A stretch of 64,000 bases of DNA from Desulfomonile sp963700305. Lineage in GTDB: Bacteria > Desulfobacterota > Desulfomonilia > Desulfomonilales > Desulfomonilaceae. The position numbers and the translations under genes were made by a program. Positions within the stretch are counted from its first letter, which is position 1. Every line of letters starts with the position of its first letter. A model generated the notes under the pieces. It was not told the origin of the DNA, did not search any database, and saw only the letters and a list, made by a program, of their open reading frames with translations. This document shows positions 27,284-37,155 of this stretch, in pieces. The stretch is from the NCBI GenBank assembly GCA_963700305.1, contig CAVOXB010000011.1, positions 310,001-374,000 of the forward strand. The letters run 5' to 3'.

Positions 27284-27819
27284 AAGATAGAGTAGAAATC
27301 GTGGCCAGCGGATTCGGAGGACAGGGAGTAGTTCGCTTGGGCCAGACCATCGGTGAGGCAGCCGTGAAGCAGGGCTTGAGAGTGACCATGCTGAAGAGCC
27401 ACGGAACCGAAATGAGGGGCGGTTATGTCCGCAGCCAGGTGGTCCTGTCCCAAAACCAGATCGACAGCCCGATGTGCGAAAACCCTGACCTGTTCCTGGC
27501 ATTATCAAGCGCTGCATACAACCGATTCAAAGACACAGTCCCAGAGAATGGAGTTATTGTTTACGACCCCGCTTTTGTAGAAGAAATCGATTCTTTTCTG
27601 CCTTGCAAGCAGATAGCGGTGCCGGCAAAAGATATCGCAGTCAACAATTTCAAAAGGCCGATTTTTTCCAACGCAGTGGCTCTCGGCTCGTTGGCAAAAA
27701 TCCTTGAAGGGATTCTCAAGAAGGATGTCGTCTTGGAGAGTTTCCTCGGGGTGATCCCCAAGTATAAGGACGAAAACCGTCTAGCGTTCGAAATGGGCTA
27801 CGAACAGATGAAAACGTGA
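27280..27819 (+). CDS. 2-oxoacid:ferredoxin oxidoreductase gamma subunit
   Basis: The protein of about 179 residues has the gamma-subunit fold: GFGGQGVVRLGQTIGEAAV, then LKSHGTEMRGGYVRSQVVLS and PDLFLALS. ATG 27280 overlaps the beta stop and follows AAGGAGG. It completes an alpha-beta-gamma oxidoreductase translated as a coupled set. No cofactor motif is expected. It is the last gene of the tightly packed operon that begins with the flavoprotein at 23601. Confidence 0.92.
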   Translation: MKDRVEIVASGFGGQGVVRLGQTIGEAAVKQGLRVTMLKSHGTEMRGGYVRSQVVLSQNQIDSPMCENPDLFLALSSAAYNRFKDTVPENGVIVYDPAFVEEIDSFLPCKQIAVPAKDIAVNNFKRPIFSNAVALGSLAKILEGILKKDVVLESFLGVIPKYKDENRLAFEMGYEQMKT

Positions 27820-27912
27820 AATGGATCTTAGCTGTTTTGGGAATGTCATTGATTCAATCTAAGACCTCACACATGTCCAGGCAAAATTTTCTATAAGAAA
27901 AGAGGTCCGCTT

Positions 27913-28650
27913 ATGCAGTTACATTTTTTGGGAAGCGGTGATGCATTCGGCAGCGGGGGTCGTTTCAATATGTGTATGTTGGTCGAGAGCGAGTCAACGC
28001 GCTTTCTTGTTGAGTGCGGAGCATCTTCGTTGATAGCTATGAAGCGCTTCAATGTATCGCCCAATTCAGTTGACACAATTTTCATAAGTCATTTGCACGT
28101 GGACCACTTCGGTGGGCTGCCTTTCTTTATTCTCGACGCACAGTTCTCAAAACGTCTGTCTCCACTGACAATTGCCGGCCCTCCGGGTTTGACTCGCAGA
28201 CTCGCAGAAGCCATGGATGTATTTTTTCCCAGATCGTCGAAGATAGCTCAAAAGTTTGATATACGAATCCTGGAGTTAGAACCTCGAGTGCAAGCGCTTA
28301 TCAACAGTGTTTTGGTCACTCCCTACAATGTAAGCGCTAAACACGTTGCTGGATCACTGTCTTTTGCTCTTCGGATCGAGATAGATGAACGCATCTTGAC
28401 GTATTCGGGCGACGCAGACTGGTGCGATGAATTGGCGAAAGCCGCCTATGAAGCTGATCTCTTTGTCTGTGAGGCCTATTTTTATGAGAAAGAAATCAAG
28501 TATCATCTGAATCTTAAAACTTTAGAAAAACACTTGCCTGAAATCCGTCCCAAAAGGCTGATTCTGACACACATGAGCCATGACATGCTCAGCAGAGGAA
28601 ACGCCATCGGTTATGAGATGGCGGAGGACGGCAAGATAGTGACCTTTTGA
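27913..28650 (+). CDS. MBL-fold metallo-hydrolase (RNase Z-like)
   Basis: The 245-residue protein has the metallo-beta-lactamase motif SHLHVDHFGG and later metal ligands in YSGDADWCDE and LTHMSHDM, so both zinc sites appear complete. The N-terminal LHFLGSGDAFGSGGR is typical of RNase Z/arylsulfatase-like members. Given its place between the oxidoreductase and CoA-transferase genes, hydrolysis of a catabolic ester or thioester is more likely than tRNA processing. That is inference. Its start lies about 90 bases after the oxidoreductase operon. Confidence 0.85.
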   Translation: MQLHFLGSGDAFGSGGRFNMCMLVESESTRFLVECGASSLIAMKRFNVSPNSVDTIFISHLHVDHFGGLPFFILDAQFSKRLSPLTIAGPPGLTRRLAEAMDVFFPRSSKIAQKFDIRILELEPRVQALINSVLVTPYNVSAKHVAGSLSFALRIEIDERILTYSGDADWCDELAKAAYEADLFVCEAYFYEKEIKYHLNLKTLEKHLPEIRPKRLILTHMSHDMLSRGNAIGYEMAEDGKIVTF

Positions 28651-28805
28651 CGGAAAGATAAAGAAAGGTCGTACATGATTAATATGGAAATTCTGAACTG
28701 TTGTCACAGAAAAATGTCTGGATTCCTCTGCATTAGGCGATGAGGAATCGTAATCAGAATAGGTCTTCTCAATTTTGTGCAGCATAACCAGGGATCGGGT
28801 GACAC

Positions 28806-30577
28806 ATGCTGGAGCAGAACGGATGTTGCGAGTCGAGCATATGTGGGCCATCAGCCAAAAGCAAGCTCATGACGACTTCCGAAGCAGTGGCTCGCTTTAT
28901 CAAAGACGGGGTGCATATCGGTTTCGGCGGGTTTTCTCTGTGCCGGAACGCCATGTCCATTTCTCATGAGATTATTCGCCAAGGCTATCGCAATCTCCAC
29001 ATAAGCAGCGTTAATCCTGCTTACGGCGTTGACATTCTTGTGGGAGCGGGCCTCGTGTCATATATCGAATCCGGCTGCCTCAATATGGAACGGCTCGGTC
29101 TGCCCAGAAACTTCTGCCGAGCTGTGGAACAGGGCGTTGTCAAATCCGAGGATTATGAACACCTCGGAATGACCATGCGCTATTTGGCAGCATCTCTAGG
29201 AATCAGTTTTATCCCTACCAAGGCCGAAATCGGATCTGATATTGCCAACAAGTGTGTTTCGTCTAAAACCAAGCTGGTTGAAAGTGCCTGTCCATTCACA
29301 GGGGAAAAATACATAGTCCTTCCCGCTTGCAAGCCAGATGTGGCCGTCATCTTCGTGTCTAGAGCCGACGAATGCGGAAATTCGCAGATTGACGGTTCCT
29401 CGTTTGCGGACGAATACATTGCCAAGGCTGCAGACAAGGTCATTGTGGTTGCCGAGGAAATTGTGGATTCGGACACGATTCGCCGAGCGCCTCACGAGAC
29501 GATCATTCCTGCGTACAGGGTGAATGCGCTGGTTCACGAGCCCTGGGGCGCATATCCAACCGCACTCCCAGGAAAATACGATTATGATTACGATGCACTG
29601 AACATGTATCAACGGTGCGCTCGTGACGCTGATGGATTCCGGGAATATCTCGACAAATACATCTTTGGCACAACGAACTTCGAGGAATATCTCGATCTTT
29701 CATTAACACCGTCCCGAATGCAACGACTCAGGTACGATCCAAGATTGGGTTACTCCAAAGATGTGGCTGAAAAAGTCACTCTCGGAGGGAAAACCACACC
29801 GCTGCCACAGAACGGGTACACTCGAAACGAAATGATGATCGTGGCTTCAGCTCGGCAAATCATAAATGGTGAAATCGCCATCATAGGGACCGGGCTGCCT
29901 ATGGCTGCCACATCGTTGGCAATGAACATTCAAGCGCCGGATCTTGCGTACGTCGTGGAAACCGGGATCGGCGATATGTCGCCTCTTCACGCGTGCCTGT
30001 CGGTTGCCGACACGAGACTCCTCGGGGCGGCGAAGCCAGCTTTGTACGCAACATAATGGAGGCCCTCGGCTTTCTCGTTCAGAGAGGATTAGCTGACGTG
30101 GGATTCCTGGGCGGTGCCCAGATCGACATGTACGGCAATTTGAACGCAACATCCGCAGGGGATTATTTTAAGCCCAATAAGAGATTTCCGGGTAGTGGAG
30201 GGGCGAATCCTATTGCTTCGTGCGCAGGTAGGGTGCTAATCATAATCCGTCATGAGAAACGTAGGTTTGTGGAAAGAGTGGACTACATAACCAGTCCCGG
30301 ATTCCTGGAGGGCGGTAATTCCCGATGGGAAGCAGGACTGAGAGGTGGCGGCCCGGACCGCGTGATCAGCGATATGGCTATAATGGACTTTGAGCCCGTA
30401 AGTAAGCGTATGAGGGTTATTTCTCTACATCCGGGAGTTACAAAGGAGCAGATCCAAGATGCAACGGGTTTTGAACTCCTGTTTGCCCCGGAACTCGAAA
30501 CCACTCCAGCCCCATCGAAATCGGAGCTCTCAGTATTAAGGGCCAAGGTGGGATTGGTCTATTTGGCGGGGGATTAA
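28806..30577 (+). CDS. Fused class I CoA-transferase (A and B), frameshifted
   Basis: Residues 1 to about 330 resemble the A subunit of glutaconate/3-oxoacid CoA-transferases (MTTSEAVARFIKDG, HIGFGGF). Without a stop the frame continues into a B-subunit start (GYTRNEMMIVASARQI, VETGIGDMSPLHAC). The frame then shifts by one missing base near 30021-30034, and the B domain resumes as EASFVRN, VGFLGGAQIDMYGN and VDYITSPGFLEGG to the stop at 30577. Full length is about 590 residues. Family members exchange CoA between carboxylates, or in the IpdAB branch open rings. Which applies here is not clear. The start is uncertain: ATG 28806 or ATG 28869. Confidence 0.8.
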
Positions 30578-30733
30578 TACAGAAAGGAGTCGTCAGACCC
30601 TATTAAACGAGTCCTCAAATTAGCGGTTGCCGGTATCGCGGCGCATCACTGTAGTTTTGTGTAGCCATTGCGGCATTTGCTGATACAACTTGCCGAAATT
30701 CTTGTCCAATTTACGGGAATTGTACCCGTCACC

Positions 30734-30812
30734 CTGGACCCCGGATCAGTGTCCGGGGTAGGCTTTGATCCGGGGTCCAGATTCTGGATTCCTGCCTTCG
30801 CAGGAATGACGA
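30734..30812. repeat. Palindromic repeat with 15-bp arms
   Basis: CTGGACCCCGGATCA (30734-30748) is perfectly inverted at 30766-30780 around a 17-base loop. It is followed by ATTCCTGC-CTTC-GCAGGAAT (30788-30807), an 8-bp stem with a CTTC loop. This dispersed repeat type is familiar from many bacterial genomes. It occupies much of the 473-base gap before the tctC-like gene; the rest of that gap holds no gene that I can see. Confidence 0.75.
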
Positions 30813-31050
30813 GCAAACGGACATTATTTTTGGCAATTGCTATAGGACTTCACATTTTTCAAAACAACGATTCACAATCTGAGCGATTTTCTATGTGACA
30901 AGACTCTAATTGGAAAAAACTTTTGGCCACTCGGTAAGATGCAGGTCAAACGAATTCGGTGAATGCAGACAACGGACTACATTCGGTCGCGTTCACTGTC
31001 CGTTTCCCAGAAGAGCATTCCAGCTCATGGGCCCATCCCAGGAGGGAAAA

Positions 31051-32018
31051 ATGTTTCTGAAGAAAGCCGTTATCTGTGGTTTCGTATTAATGGTAATGGT
31101 CCTTGCTCTCCAGGCTACAGCTCAAGAGAAATATCCAAACCGTCCGATAGATTTCATTTGTACATGGGGAGTAGGGGGAGGTGCGGACCAGATGTCTCGA
31201 ACCCTAAGCAAACACCTTGAACCCATTTTGGGCGTGCCCGTGCCTGTTTCCAACAAACCCGGCGCTTCAGGAAATAGCGGCATTACCGATGTGTTAGCCG
31301 GGAAAACGGACGGCTACACTATGGCGGTGCTTATAGCGGATACTCTGTGTACCCTGCCCGCAGGGCAAGCGCGATACAAATTTGACGATCTCGAATGGAT
31401 CGTTCGCACGCAATTGGCCCCATCGTATCTGTTCGTACGCAATGAAAGTTCCTTCAAGACTATTCAGGATTTGCTCGAACACTCCAAGAAAAACCCCAAC
31501 ACGATAAAAGTAGGCGTGACCGGCTTCGGAACCGTGGAAGATATGACAGTAAGATATCTCGGAGCCAAAGGCCACAAAATGGTTGTAGTTCCAATGCCGA
31601 ATCCTGGTGAACGTTATGCTGCTACGCTGGGCGGACACAATGAAGTATCTTGTACGAGCAAGCGGGAGACGTCAAGCAGTATATAGAGGCCGGTCAGCTG
31701 CGGCCGCTCATTATCTTCGCGGAAAAGCGGAGCAATGCATTCCCTGATGTTCCCTGCTCCAAGGAACTTGGGTTCCAGATCTATCTGCCGCAATTTCGAT
31801 GCGTTGTGGTTAAGAAAGGTGTACCGGCCGAACGGATAAAAGTTTTGGGCGAGGCCATCACCAAGGCTGTCGAAACACCCGAATGGAAAAAGTTTGCCAA
31901 AGACCAATACGTGGACGAAGACAGCTTCATGGGACCGGATGAATTCCCTAAATGGGCACGATCGGAAATGGAGGTCATGCGGAACCATTTGATCGAATTC
32001 GGGTTCGTGAAGCAATAA
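31051..32018 (+). CDS. tctC: Tripartite tricarboxylate transporter binding protein, frameshifted
   Basis: The TctC/Bug-family periplasmic binding protein is about 322 residues when rebuilt. ATG 31051 follows GGAGGG and opens a signal peptide (AVICGFVLMVMVLALQATAQ). Family marks include YPNRPIDFICTWGVGGGADQ and NKPGASGNSG. The frame shifts by one missing base near 31648, inside GGHNEVS; it resumes LYEQAGDVKQYIEAGQLRPL and runs to a stop at 32018. TctB and TctA genes follow at once. The ligand is probably the carboxylate handled by the CoA-transferase and oxidoreductase upstream. If the frameshift is real, uptake by this system would be lost. Confidence 0.88.
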
Positions 32019-32043
32019 ACCGAATCGGTTTGGGAGGTGGAAC

Positions 32044-32580
32044 ATGAGCGGAGAAAACTCAGGATCCACAACAGTGGGACAAGTGCTTCGTGCAGGTATA
32101 GGTCCGTTTCTCATCCTGGTCACGGCGATTTACTTCTATTATCTTGCATGCTGTATCGGTCCATGCCCCGTGGGGCAGCTCGGGGCCGATTTCTGGCCCA
32201 AAATGATATTGATTTTCCTTGTGATCAGCTGCGTGATCAAATTCGGGGAGATTGTCTGGAATCGACACAGCTTGGGTCAGGAGGCAGAGGGCCGGCCGAA
32301 GATGGACAACATAAAGCTGACTATCATGATTGTCCTCCTGGTTGTGACGGTCTTTGCCATTGATTACATTGGGTTCGCTCTGGCGAATTTTCTCTTCATG
32401 GTCGCGTTTCTTTTTCTGGTAGGCGTCAGGAAAATAGTTCCTCTGATCCTCGTTTCGCTTCTGGGGACCATCGGAATGCTCTACGTGTTCGTCAAAGTGG
32501 TGTACCTGCCGCTCCCGAGAGGAATGGGCTTTTTTGAAGACATCAGCCTGTTCATATATCGTGCGCTGTTCATCCTGTAA
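32044..32580 (+). CDS. tctB: Tripartite tricarboxylate transporter small membrane subunit
   Basis: The 178-residue protein has four hydrophobic helices (about 18-40, 55-75, 92-112 and 118-155), the topology of TctB. The sequence GADFWPKMIL near the second helix is typical. It starts 26 bases after tctC with a GGGAGG ribosome site and lies 30 bases before tctA. It is needed with TctA for solute uptake. The frame is intact. Confidence 0.85.
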   Translation: MSGENSGSTTVGQVLRAGIGPFLILVTAIYFYYLACCIGPCPVGQLGADFWPKMILIFLVISCVIKFGEIVWNRHSLGQEAEGRPKMDNIKLTIMIVLLVVTVFAIDYIGFALANFLFMVAFLFLVGVRKIVPLILVSLLGTIGMLYVFVKVVYLPLPRGMGFFEDISLFIYRALFIL

Positions 32581-32610
32581 CCCGACCTCCGAGGTCAAAG
32601 GGGTTGAAAT

Positions 32611-34131
32611 ATGGGCCAATTAGATCTGCTGTGGGTAGGTCTTCTGAACTCACTCCATCCCATGAACATGGGAATGACCGTTCTGGGGCTCGTAATAGGT
32701 GTAGTGGCCGGAGCGCTTCCGGGAATTACTATGCTAAATGCCATAGTCCTGGTGCTGCCCTTCACCTATGCAATGGATATTGTCCCATCCCTCCTTCTTA
32801 TGACAGGGGTGTATTGCGGGGGCGTGTTTGGAGGTTCCATTACAGGAATTCTCTTCAACATTCCAGGCGACCCCATGAACGTGCCGGCAACCTGGGAGGG
32901 GTCCAAGCTCAATAAACAGGGACATGTCTCCAAGGCTCTAGGGTGCGCAATCATGTGTTCTGCACTTGGAGGAGTCCTTAGCGCCCTCATTATGACGTTT
33001 GTTTCGCCGCCGTTTGCAAAGGTGGCTCTGTCGTTTTCCGCGTGCGAGTATTTCGGAGTCATATTGCTCGGACTGGTAAGCGTGGTGGTAATAGGGACAA
33101 AATCGGTCGGTTCCACGCTGATTTGTCTGTTCACAGGTCTATTTCTGGGAACTATAGGAATCGATGACATCTACGGCGCAGCACGATTCACGTTCAACTC
33201 AAGATTGATGGAAACCGGGATTAATTTCACCGTAGTGCTGATCGGCTTATTTGCAATCGGAGAGGTTCTGGATCAACTCTGTCGAAAAGAGCCGGAGGAG
33301 GCCGTAAAGGTCAAAGACAGGCCAAAGACAGTGCTGCCAGGCCTTTCGGATTTGTTGGCATGGAAAGGATCAATACTCCGGGGTCTTGGAGTAGGCACAG
33401 TTATCGGAGCTATCCCGGGAGCGGGCGCTACGGTGTCTTCTTTTGTTAGCTACGGAATGGAAAGACAGTTCTGCAAAGAGCCTGAGAAATTCGGGAAGGG
33501 CAGTTGGGAAGGATTGTCTTCCACGTCCGCGGCCATTAACGGCTCATGCGGTGGAGCAATGATACCCCTGCTGACTCTGGGGATTCCCGGCAGTGGAGCG
33601 ACGGCGGTCATGATGGGGGCTTTCCTTCTGCATGGCATTCAACCGGGGCCTCTGCTTTTCACCAAAACGCCGGAATCCGTGTACACGATTTTTGTGGGGA
33701 TGATCATCTGCAATTTGCTCATGATTGTTGCCGGGTTAATATGTGCAAAGTTCTTTTCCGAGCTTATGCGAGTCCCCGAAACCATTATGGGCGCGTTTAT
33801 TATCGCTTTCAGCTTTGTGGGCGCCTATGCTTTGAGAAATGACATGGCCGATGTAATGTACATGGCTGTATTCGGCATCGCAGGGTTTTTTATGCGCAGA
33901 TACGACCTGCCGATTCCGCCCCTCGTGCTGGGTGTAATTCTCGGTCCTCTGGCGGAGCGATATTTTCTGACGGCAATGATAAGCAGCGGAAATGATTGGA
34001 CGATCTTCTTCAAGCGTCCGATAACGCTGGGGCTTATCATTGTATCAGTGGTCATACTTTTTCTTCCGCTGTGGCAACGATATCGCAGGAACAAGAACGG
34101 AGAGCCTGTTCCAGATGTGACAGCCGGCTAA
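32611..34131 (+). CDS. tctA: Tripartite tricarboxylate transporter large permease
   Basis: The 506-residue permease has about 11-12 membrane helices. Conserved TctA sequences are GVVAGALPGITMLNAI, GVYCGGVFGGSI, AIPGAGATVSSFVSYGMER and TLGIPGSGATAVMMGAF. The TctA family normally spans about 500 residues, so it is complete. It moves the TctC-delivered carboxylate across the inner membrane using an ion gradient. It is the last gene of the tctCBA set, and a structured repeat follows. Confidence 0.93.
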   Translation: MGQLDLLWVGLLNSLHPMNMGMTVLGLVIGVVAGALPGITMLNAIVLVLPFTYAMDIVPSLLLMTGVYCGGVFGGSITGILFNIPGDPMNVPATWEGSKLNKQGHVSKALGCAIMCSALGGVLSALIMTFVSPPFAKVALSFSACEYFGVILLGLVSVVVIGTKSVGSTLICLFTGLFLGTIGIDDIYGAARFTFNSRLMETGINFTVVLIGLFAIGEVLDQLCRKEPEEAVKVKDRPKTVLPGLSDLLAWKGSILRGLGVGTVIGAIPGAGATVSSFVSYGMERQFCKEPEKFGKGSWEGLSSTSAAINGSCGGAMIPLLTLGIPGSGATAVMMGAFLLHGIQPGPLLFTKTPESVYTIFVGMIICNLLMIVAGLICAKFFSELMRVPETIMGAFIIAFSFVGAYALRNDMADVMYMAVFGIAGFFMRRYDLPIPPLVLGVILGPLAERYFLTAMISSGNDWTIFFKRPITLGLIIVSVVILFLPLWQRYRRNKNGEPVPDVTAG

Positions 34132-34313
34132 CAGCCCACGTGATAAAAATGCAAGATTCGGGTCTTGGAGACTTCAGGGGAACCCTTTATCTATGGGAGT
34201 TCCCTTGCGCTCTTTCCTGAAGATTTTCGATTTCAATGTTTGAATTCACCTGTACGCTGATTCGGTAGAATTGTTTTCTAATGCTATTTTGCGATCAAGT
34301 TTGTGGCATCCCC

Positions 34314-34376
34314 TTGTAGGGGCGCACTCGAGCGTGCGCCCTGAAAGCGGGCCGACACACGGGTCGGCACCTACAA
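34314..34376. repeat. Cruciform-like repeat element with terminal inverted repeats
   Basis: Outer arms TTGTAGG (34314-34320) and CCTACAA (34370-34376) enclose two hairpins: GGGCGCAC-TCGAGC-GTGCGCCC (34320-34341) and GCCGAC-ACACGG-GTCGGC (34351-34368). The two-hairpin plan matches the elements at 21038 and 21138. The rest of the gap 34132-34571 holds no gene that I can see. Confidence 0.75.
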
Positions 34377-34571
34377 TCCGGAACGAGAAACGTTTATTTG
34401 AATGCGCATTTCTGTGAAAACCGGTGGATGGGCATAATTGCGACGGGCAGGGACACCAGTCACTACTAATAATAGCGTCAGCGAAGAGGCCCCACAGCGG
34501 TTTTCATCGATCGTTGTGGCGTTTTTCGCCATCGGAATTGGTATAACGCATTCATGGTTGTGGAGACGTGA

Positions 34572-35764
34572 GTGAAATCTGAACAATCCTCAGTCCTTAC
34601 TGTGGCCTGTTTCGGCCATTTCGTGTGCCATTTCACCATGGGATTGTTTCCCGCGCTCGTAATTCCTCTTACTGAAATAATGAATCTGCCTGTTCCTCAA
34701 GTTGTTGAGCTTTCATTTCTGCAGTACCTGTTATTTGGCGTGAGTTCACTCGGCTGGGGCGTTTTGGGGGATAAATTCGGTGGCATACCTCTGCTGAAAC
34801 TAATGTTTTTGGGTTGTGGGATATCGGGATGCGCATGCGCATGGCAACTCGATTCGCCGGCCGCATTGTATTTTTGTCTTGGAGCGCTGGGACTCTTCAC
34901 AGGTATTTATCATCCCATCGGGATGGGGCTAATCTCCAGATCGATTACTCGAGTAAACCTTGGGATGGGTTATGTTGCGGCCTTTGGCGGATTGGGAATG
35001 GCTGTTGCTCCCTTTGTTACGGGATTTATCAACTGGAGTTTCGGGCCGAGATCAGTTTTTCTCTTTGGTTCGGTTTTGACCTTCTCAGGGCTCGTTCTGA
35101 CATATTTCATGAGACCCAAGGAAGATTTTGAAAATGTCACGCAAACCCGGGACTCATCCCGGAAAGCGAATCTCTCTCTATTGATTTTTATGGCCGCGAT
35201 GGTCTTCGCCGGCATGGTAGCTACTGGTGCTTCATTGATTTTCCCCGCTTACCTTGAGCTTAGAAGCGCTCAATTCACAAGAACGCTTTCAGATCTCTTG
35301 CATGCAAATCCTTCGAGTAATCTGCTTTCCATGATGATCACGTCAATTATATATATGGTCGGCGTGGCCGGGCAACTCACCGGCGGGATTGTCGGTGAAA
35401 AATTCGGATCTAAGGGATCTTACTTTTTCTTCCACTTTGTATGTCTGATCGTCGCATTCCTCATGTCAATGACGTACGGCTCCCAGCTCATATTTCTTGC
35501 GAGCTTGTATTCTTCTTCCTTCTGGGTAATCAATCAATGGAAAATACGATCCTGGCAAGCATAGTGCCCAGGCACCTGCAACATTCAGCATTCGGTATCA
35601 AATACATCCTCTATTTTGGGGTAGGCTCGGTTTCCGTGAAACTAATGAGCTGGATGCAATCTGTGTGGGGTATGGGTTCCAGTTTCGTCGGGTTGGGGAT
35701 AATATCCATTTTGCTCGTATTGACTCTGATCGCATTTCTCGTCTACCAAAAACATGCGGGGTGA
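34572..35764 (+). CDS. MFS transporter, frameshifted
   Basis: The transporter of about 397 residues when rebuilt has some 12 membrane helices. It starts at GTG 34572, with GGAG upstream. The first ten helices are in one frame (for example GVLGDKFGGIPLLKL, a typical MFS loop 2-3 motif). One base is missing in the repetitive TTCTTCTTCC near 35510-35525, after which FFLLGNQSMENTILASIVPR and the last helices continue in another frame to the stop at 35764. It follows the tct genes and may export or import a related metabolite. The substrate is not predictable. Confidence 0.8.
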
Positions 35765-36000
35765 GCTTGAGAGTGCAAGCAACGGCCTCATGCTGAATGC
35801 GTGGATTCCCGCATCTCCGGATTGTGTTCAAGAGCGTAGACATGTGGTAACCTCATTTTGCAGGTCGTGCGCTGCACTTCCTTTTTCACTGGGTCTGCAG
35901 GCCACAGCTTTTTCACTATTATGAACACCGAGGATGAAATCTTCTCAGTCGAGAAACTAGGCTCGTAGACTCCAAGAAAAATTCAGCAACTGGAACGATC

Positions 36001-37155
36001 TTGTCCGAAGACAGTCATTGCGGTCATTCTGAGATTACGCATCGGCATCATCCCCGTGGTTGCGCGTCGTGCGCTCCCGCTTTTGAATACGGCCCAACGG
36101 GCAGTGGCGAGGCGGGTCTGCCAACTTTCTCCCAGCGGACTGAAGCTGCCTCACTGACAATTGAGATAGGCTTCCTTTGCTTTGCCCTAGGTCTGCTTTT
36201 GCTCGGCAGGACGACGGCATTCAACCAGATGGTGGGCGACCTTTCCATAAGCTTCGTAGCAATAATGTTGGAAGCGATGCCTTTCATGCTTCTCGGTTCC
36301 ATTGTCGGGGGCTTGATAGAGGCTTTCGTCCCGAAAGAATGGGTAAGCCGTTCATTGACCGGGCGCAAACATGCGACCATTTTCATTGCAGCGGGCTTGG
36401 GTTTGGTATTCCCGGTGTGTGAATGTGCCATCGTACCGGTCGTAAGAAGATTGCTACACAAAGGCGTGCCATTGTCCGCTGCCATAGCGTTCCTCCTGGG
36501 GGCGCCAATAGTAAATCCGATTGTCGGAGCTTCTACGTGGCTCGCGTATCGATCGGACTGGAGCTTCGTGGCGACACGCATGATTTGCGGGTATACCATT
36601 GCGGTCGCTGTAGCACTCATGATGAATTTCTTGTTTCGAGATAAGGCGGCGCTGTTACAAGGCGCCTCTTACGAGTACACTCCCGCATGCGGCTGCGGAC
36701 ATGATCATGAAGTTAGCACTAACAATAAGGTGTCTCGATTGTTTGCGGCGTTCCAGCATGCTTGTGATGATTTTTTCGACGTCGGCCGATTTCTGGTGAT
36801 AGGTGCCTTTATTGCGGCTTTAGCGAGGACAGTTATAGAGGTAGACGCTCTTCGGGACCCTTTTGTTACGTCTGGAATTTCCATAATTGTGATGATGGGA
36901 CTCGCTGTGGCGCTCAATCTATGTAGTGAAACAGATGCATTCATAGCAGCCGGATTCAGAGGTGTGCTGCCGGATACGGCTCAAATGGCTTTCATGGTTC
37001 TAGGTCCGATGCTAGATACGAAACTGTTGCTCATGTATCTGACAGTGTTTCGAAAGCGTGCCATTGCCACCTTGTCCTTACTAATCCTTGCTACGGTTTT
37101 CGCCACTATGATGTTCTTCCAATATGTATTAGGAGGTCTTCCGGGTGGACAATGA
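36001..37155 (+). CDS. ArsP/YraQ-type permease
   Basis: The 384-residue membrane protein of the PF03773-like permease family starts at TTG 36001. The N-terminus is rich in Cys and His (CGHSE, HRHHPRGCASC), and a central loop holds CGCGHDHE, both plausible metal-binding stretches. Helices contain the family motif FPVCECAIVPVVRRL, with its conserved cysteines, and LLGAPIVNPIV. Relatives move arsenicals or are implicated in zinc or copper handling. The next gene overlaps by 11 bases and belongs to the partner family usually found with such permeases. Confidence 0.85.
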   Translation: MSEDSHCGHSEITHRHHPRGCASCAPAFEYGPTGSGEAGLPTFSQRTEAASLTIEIGFLCFALGLLLLGRTTAFNQMVGDLSISFVAIMLEAMPFMLLGSIVGGLIEAFVPKEWVSRSLTGRKHATIFIAAGLGLVFPVCECAIVPVVRRLLHKGVPLSAAIAFLLGAPIVNPIVGASTWLAYRSDWSFVATRMICGYTIAVAVALMMNFLFRDKAALLQGASYEYTPACGCGHDHEVSTNNKVSRLFAAFQHACDDFFDVGRFLVIGAFIAALARTVIEVDALRDPFVTSGISIIVMMGLAVALNLCSETDAFIAAGFRGVLPDTAQMAFMVLGPMLDTKLLLMYLTVFRKRAIATLSLLILATVFATMMFFQYVLGGLPGGQ

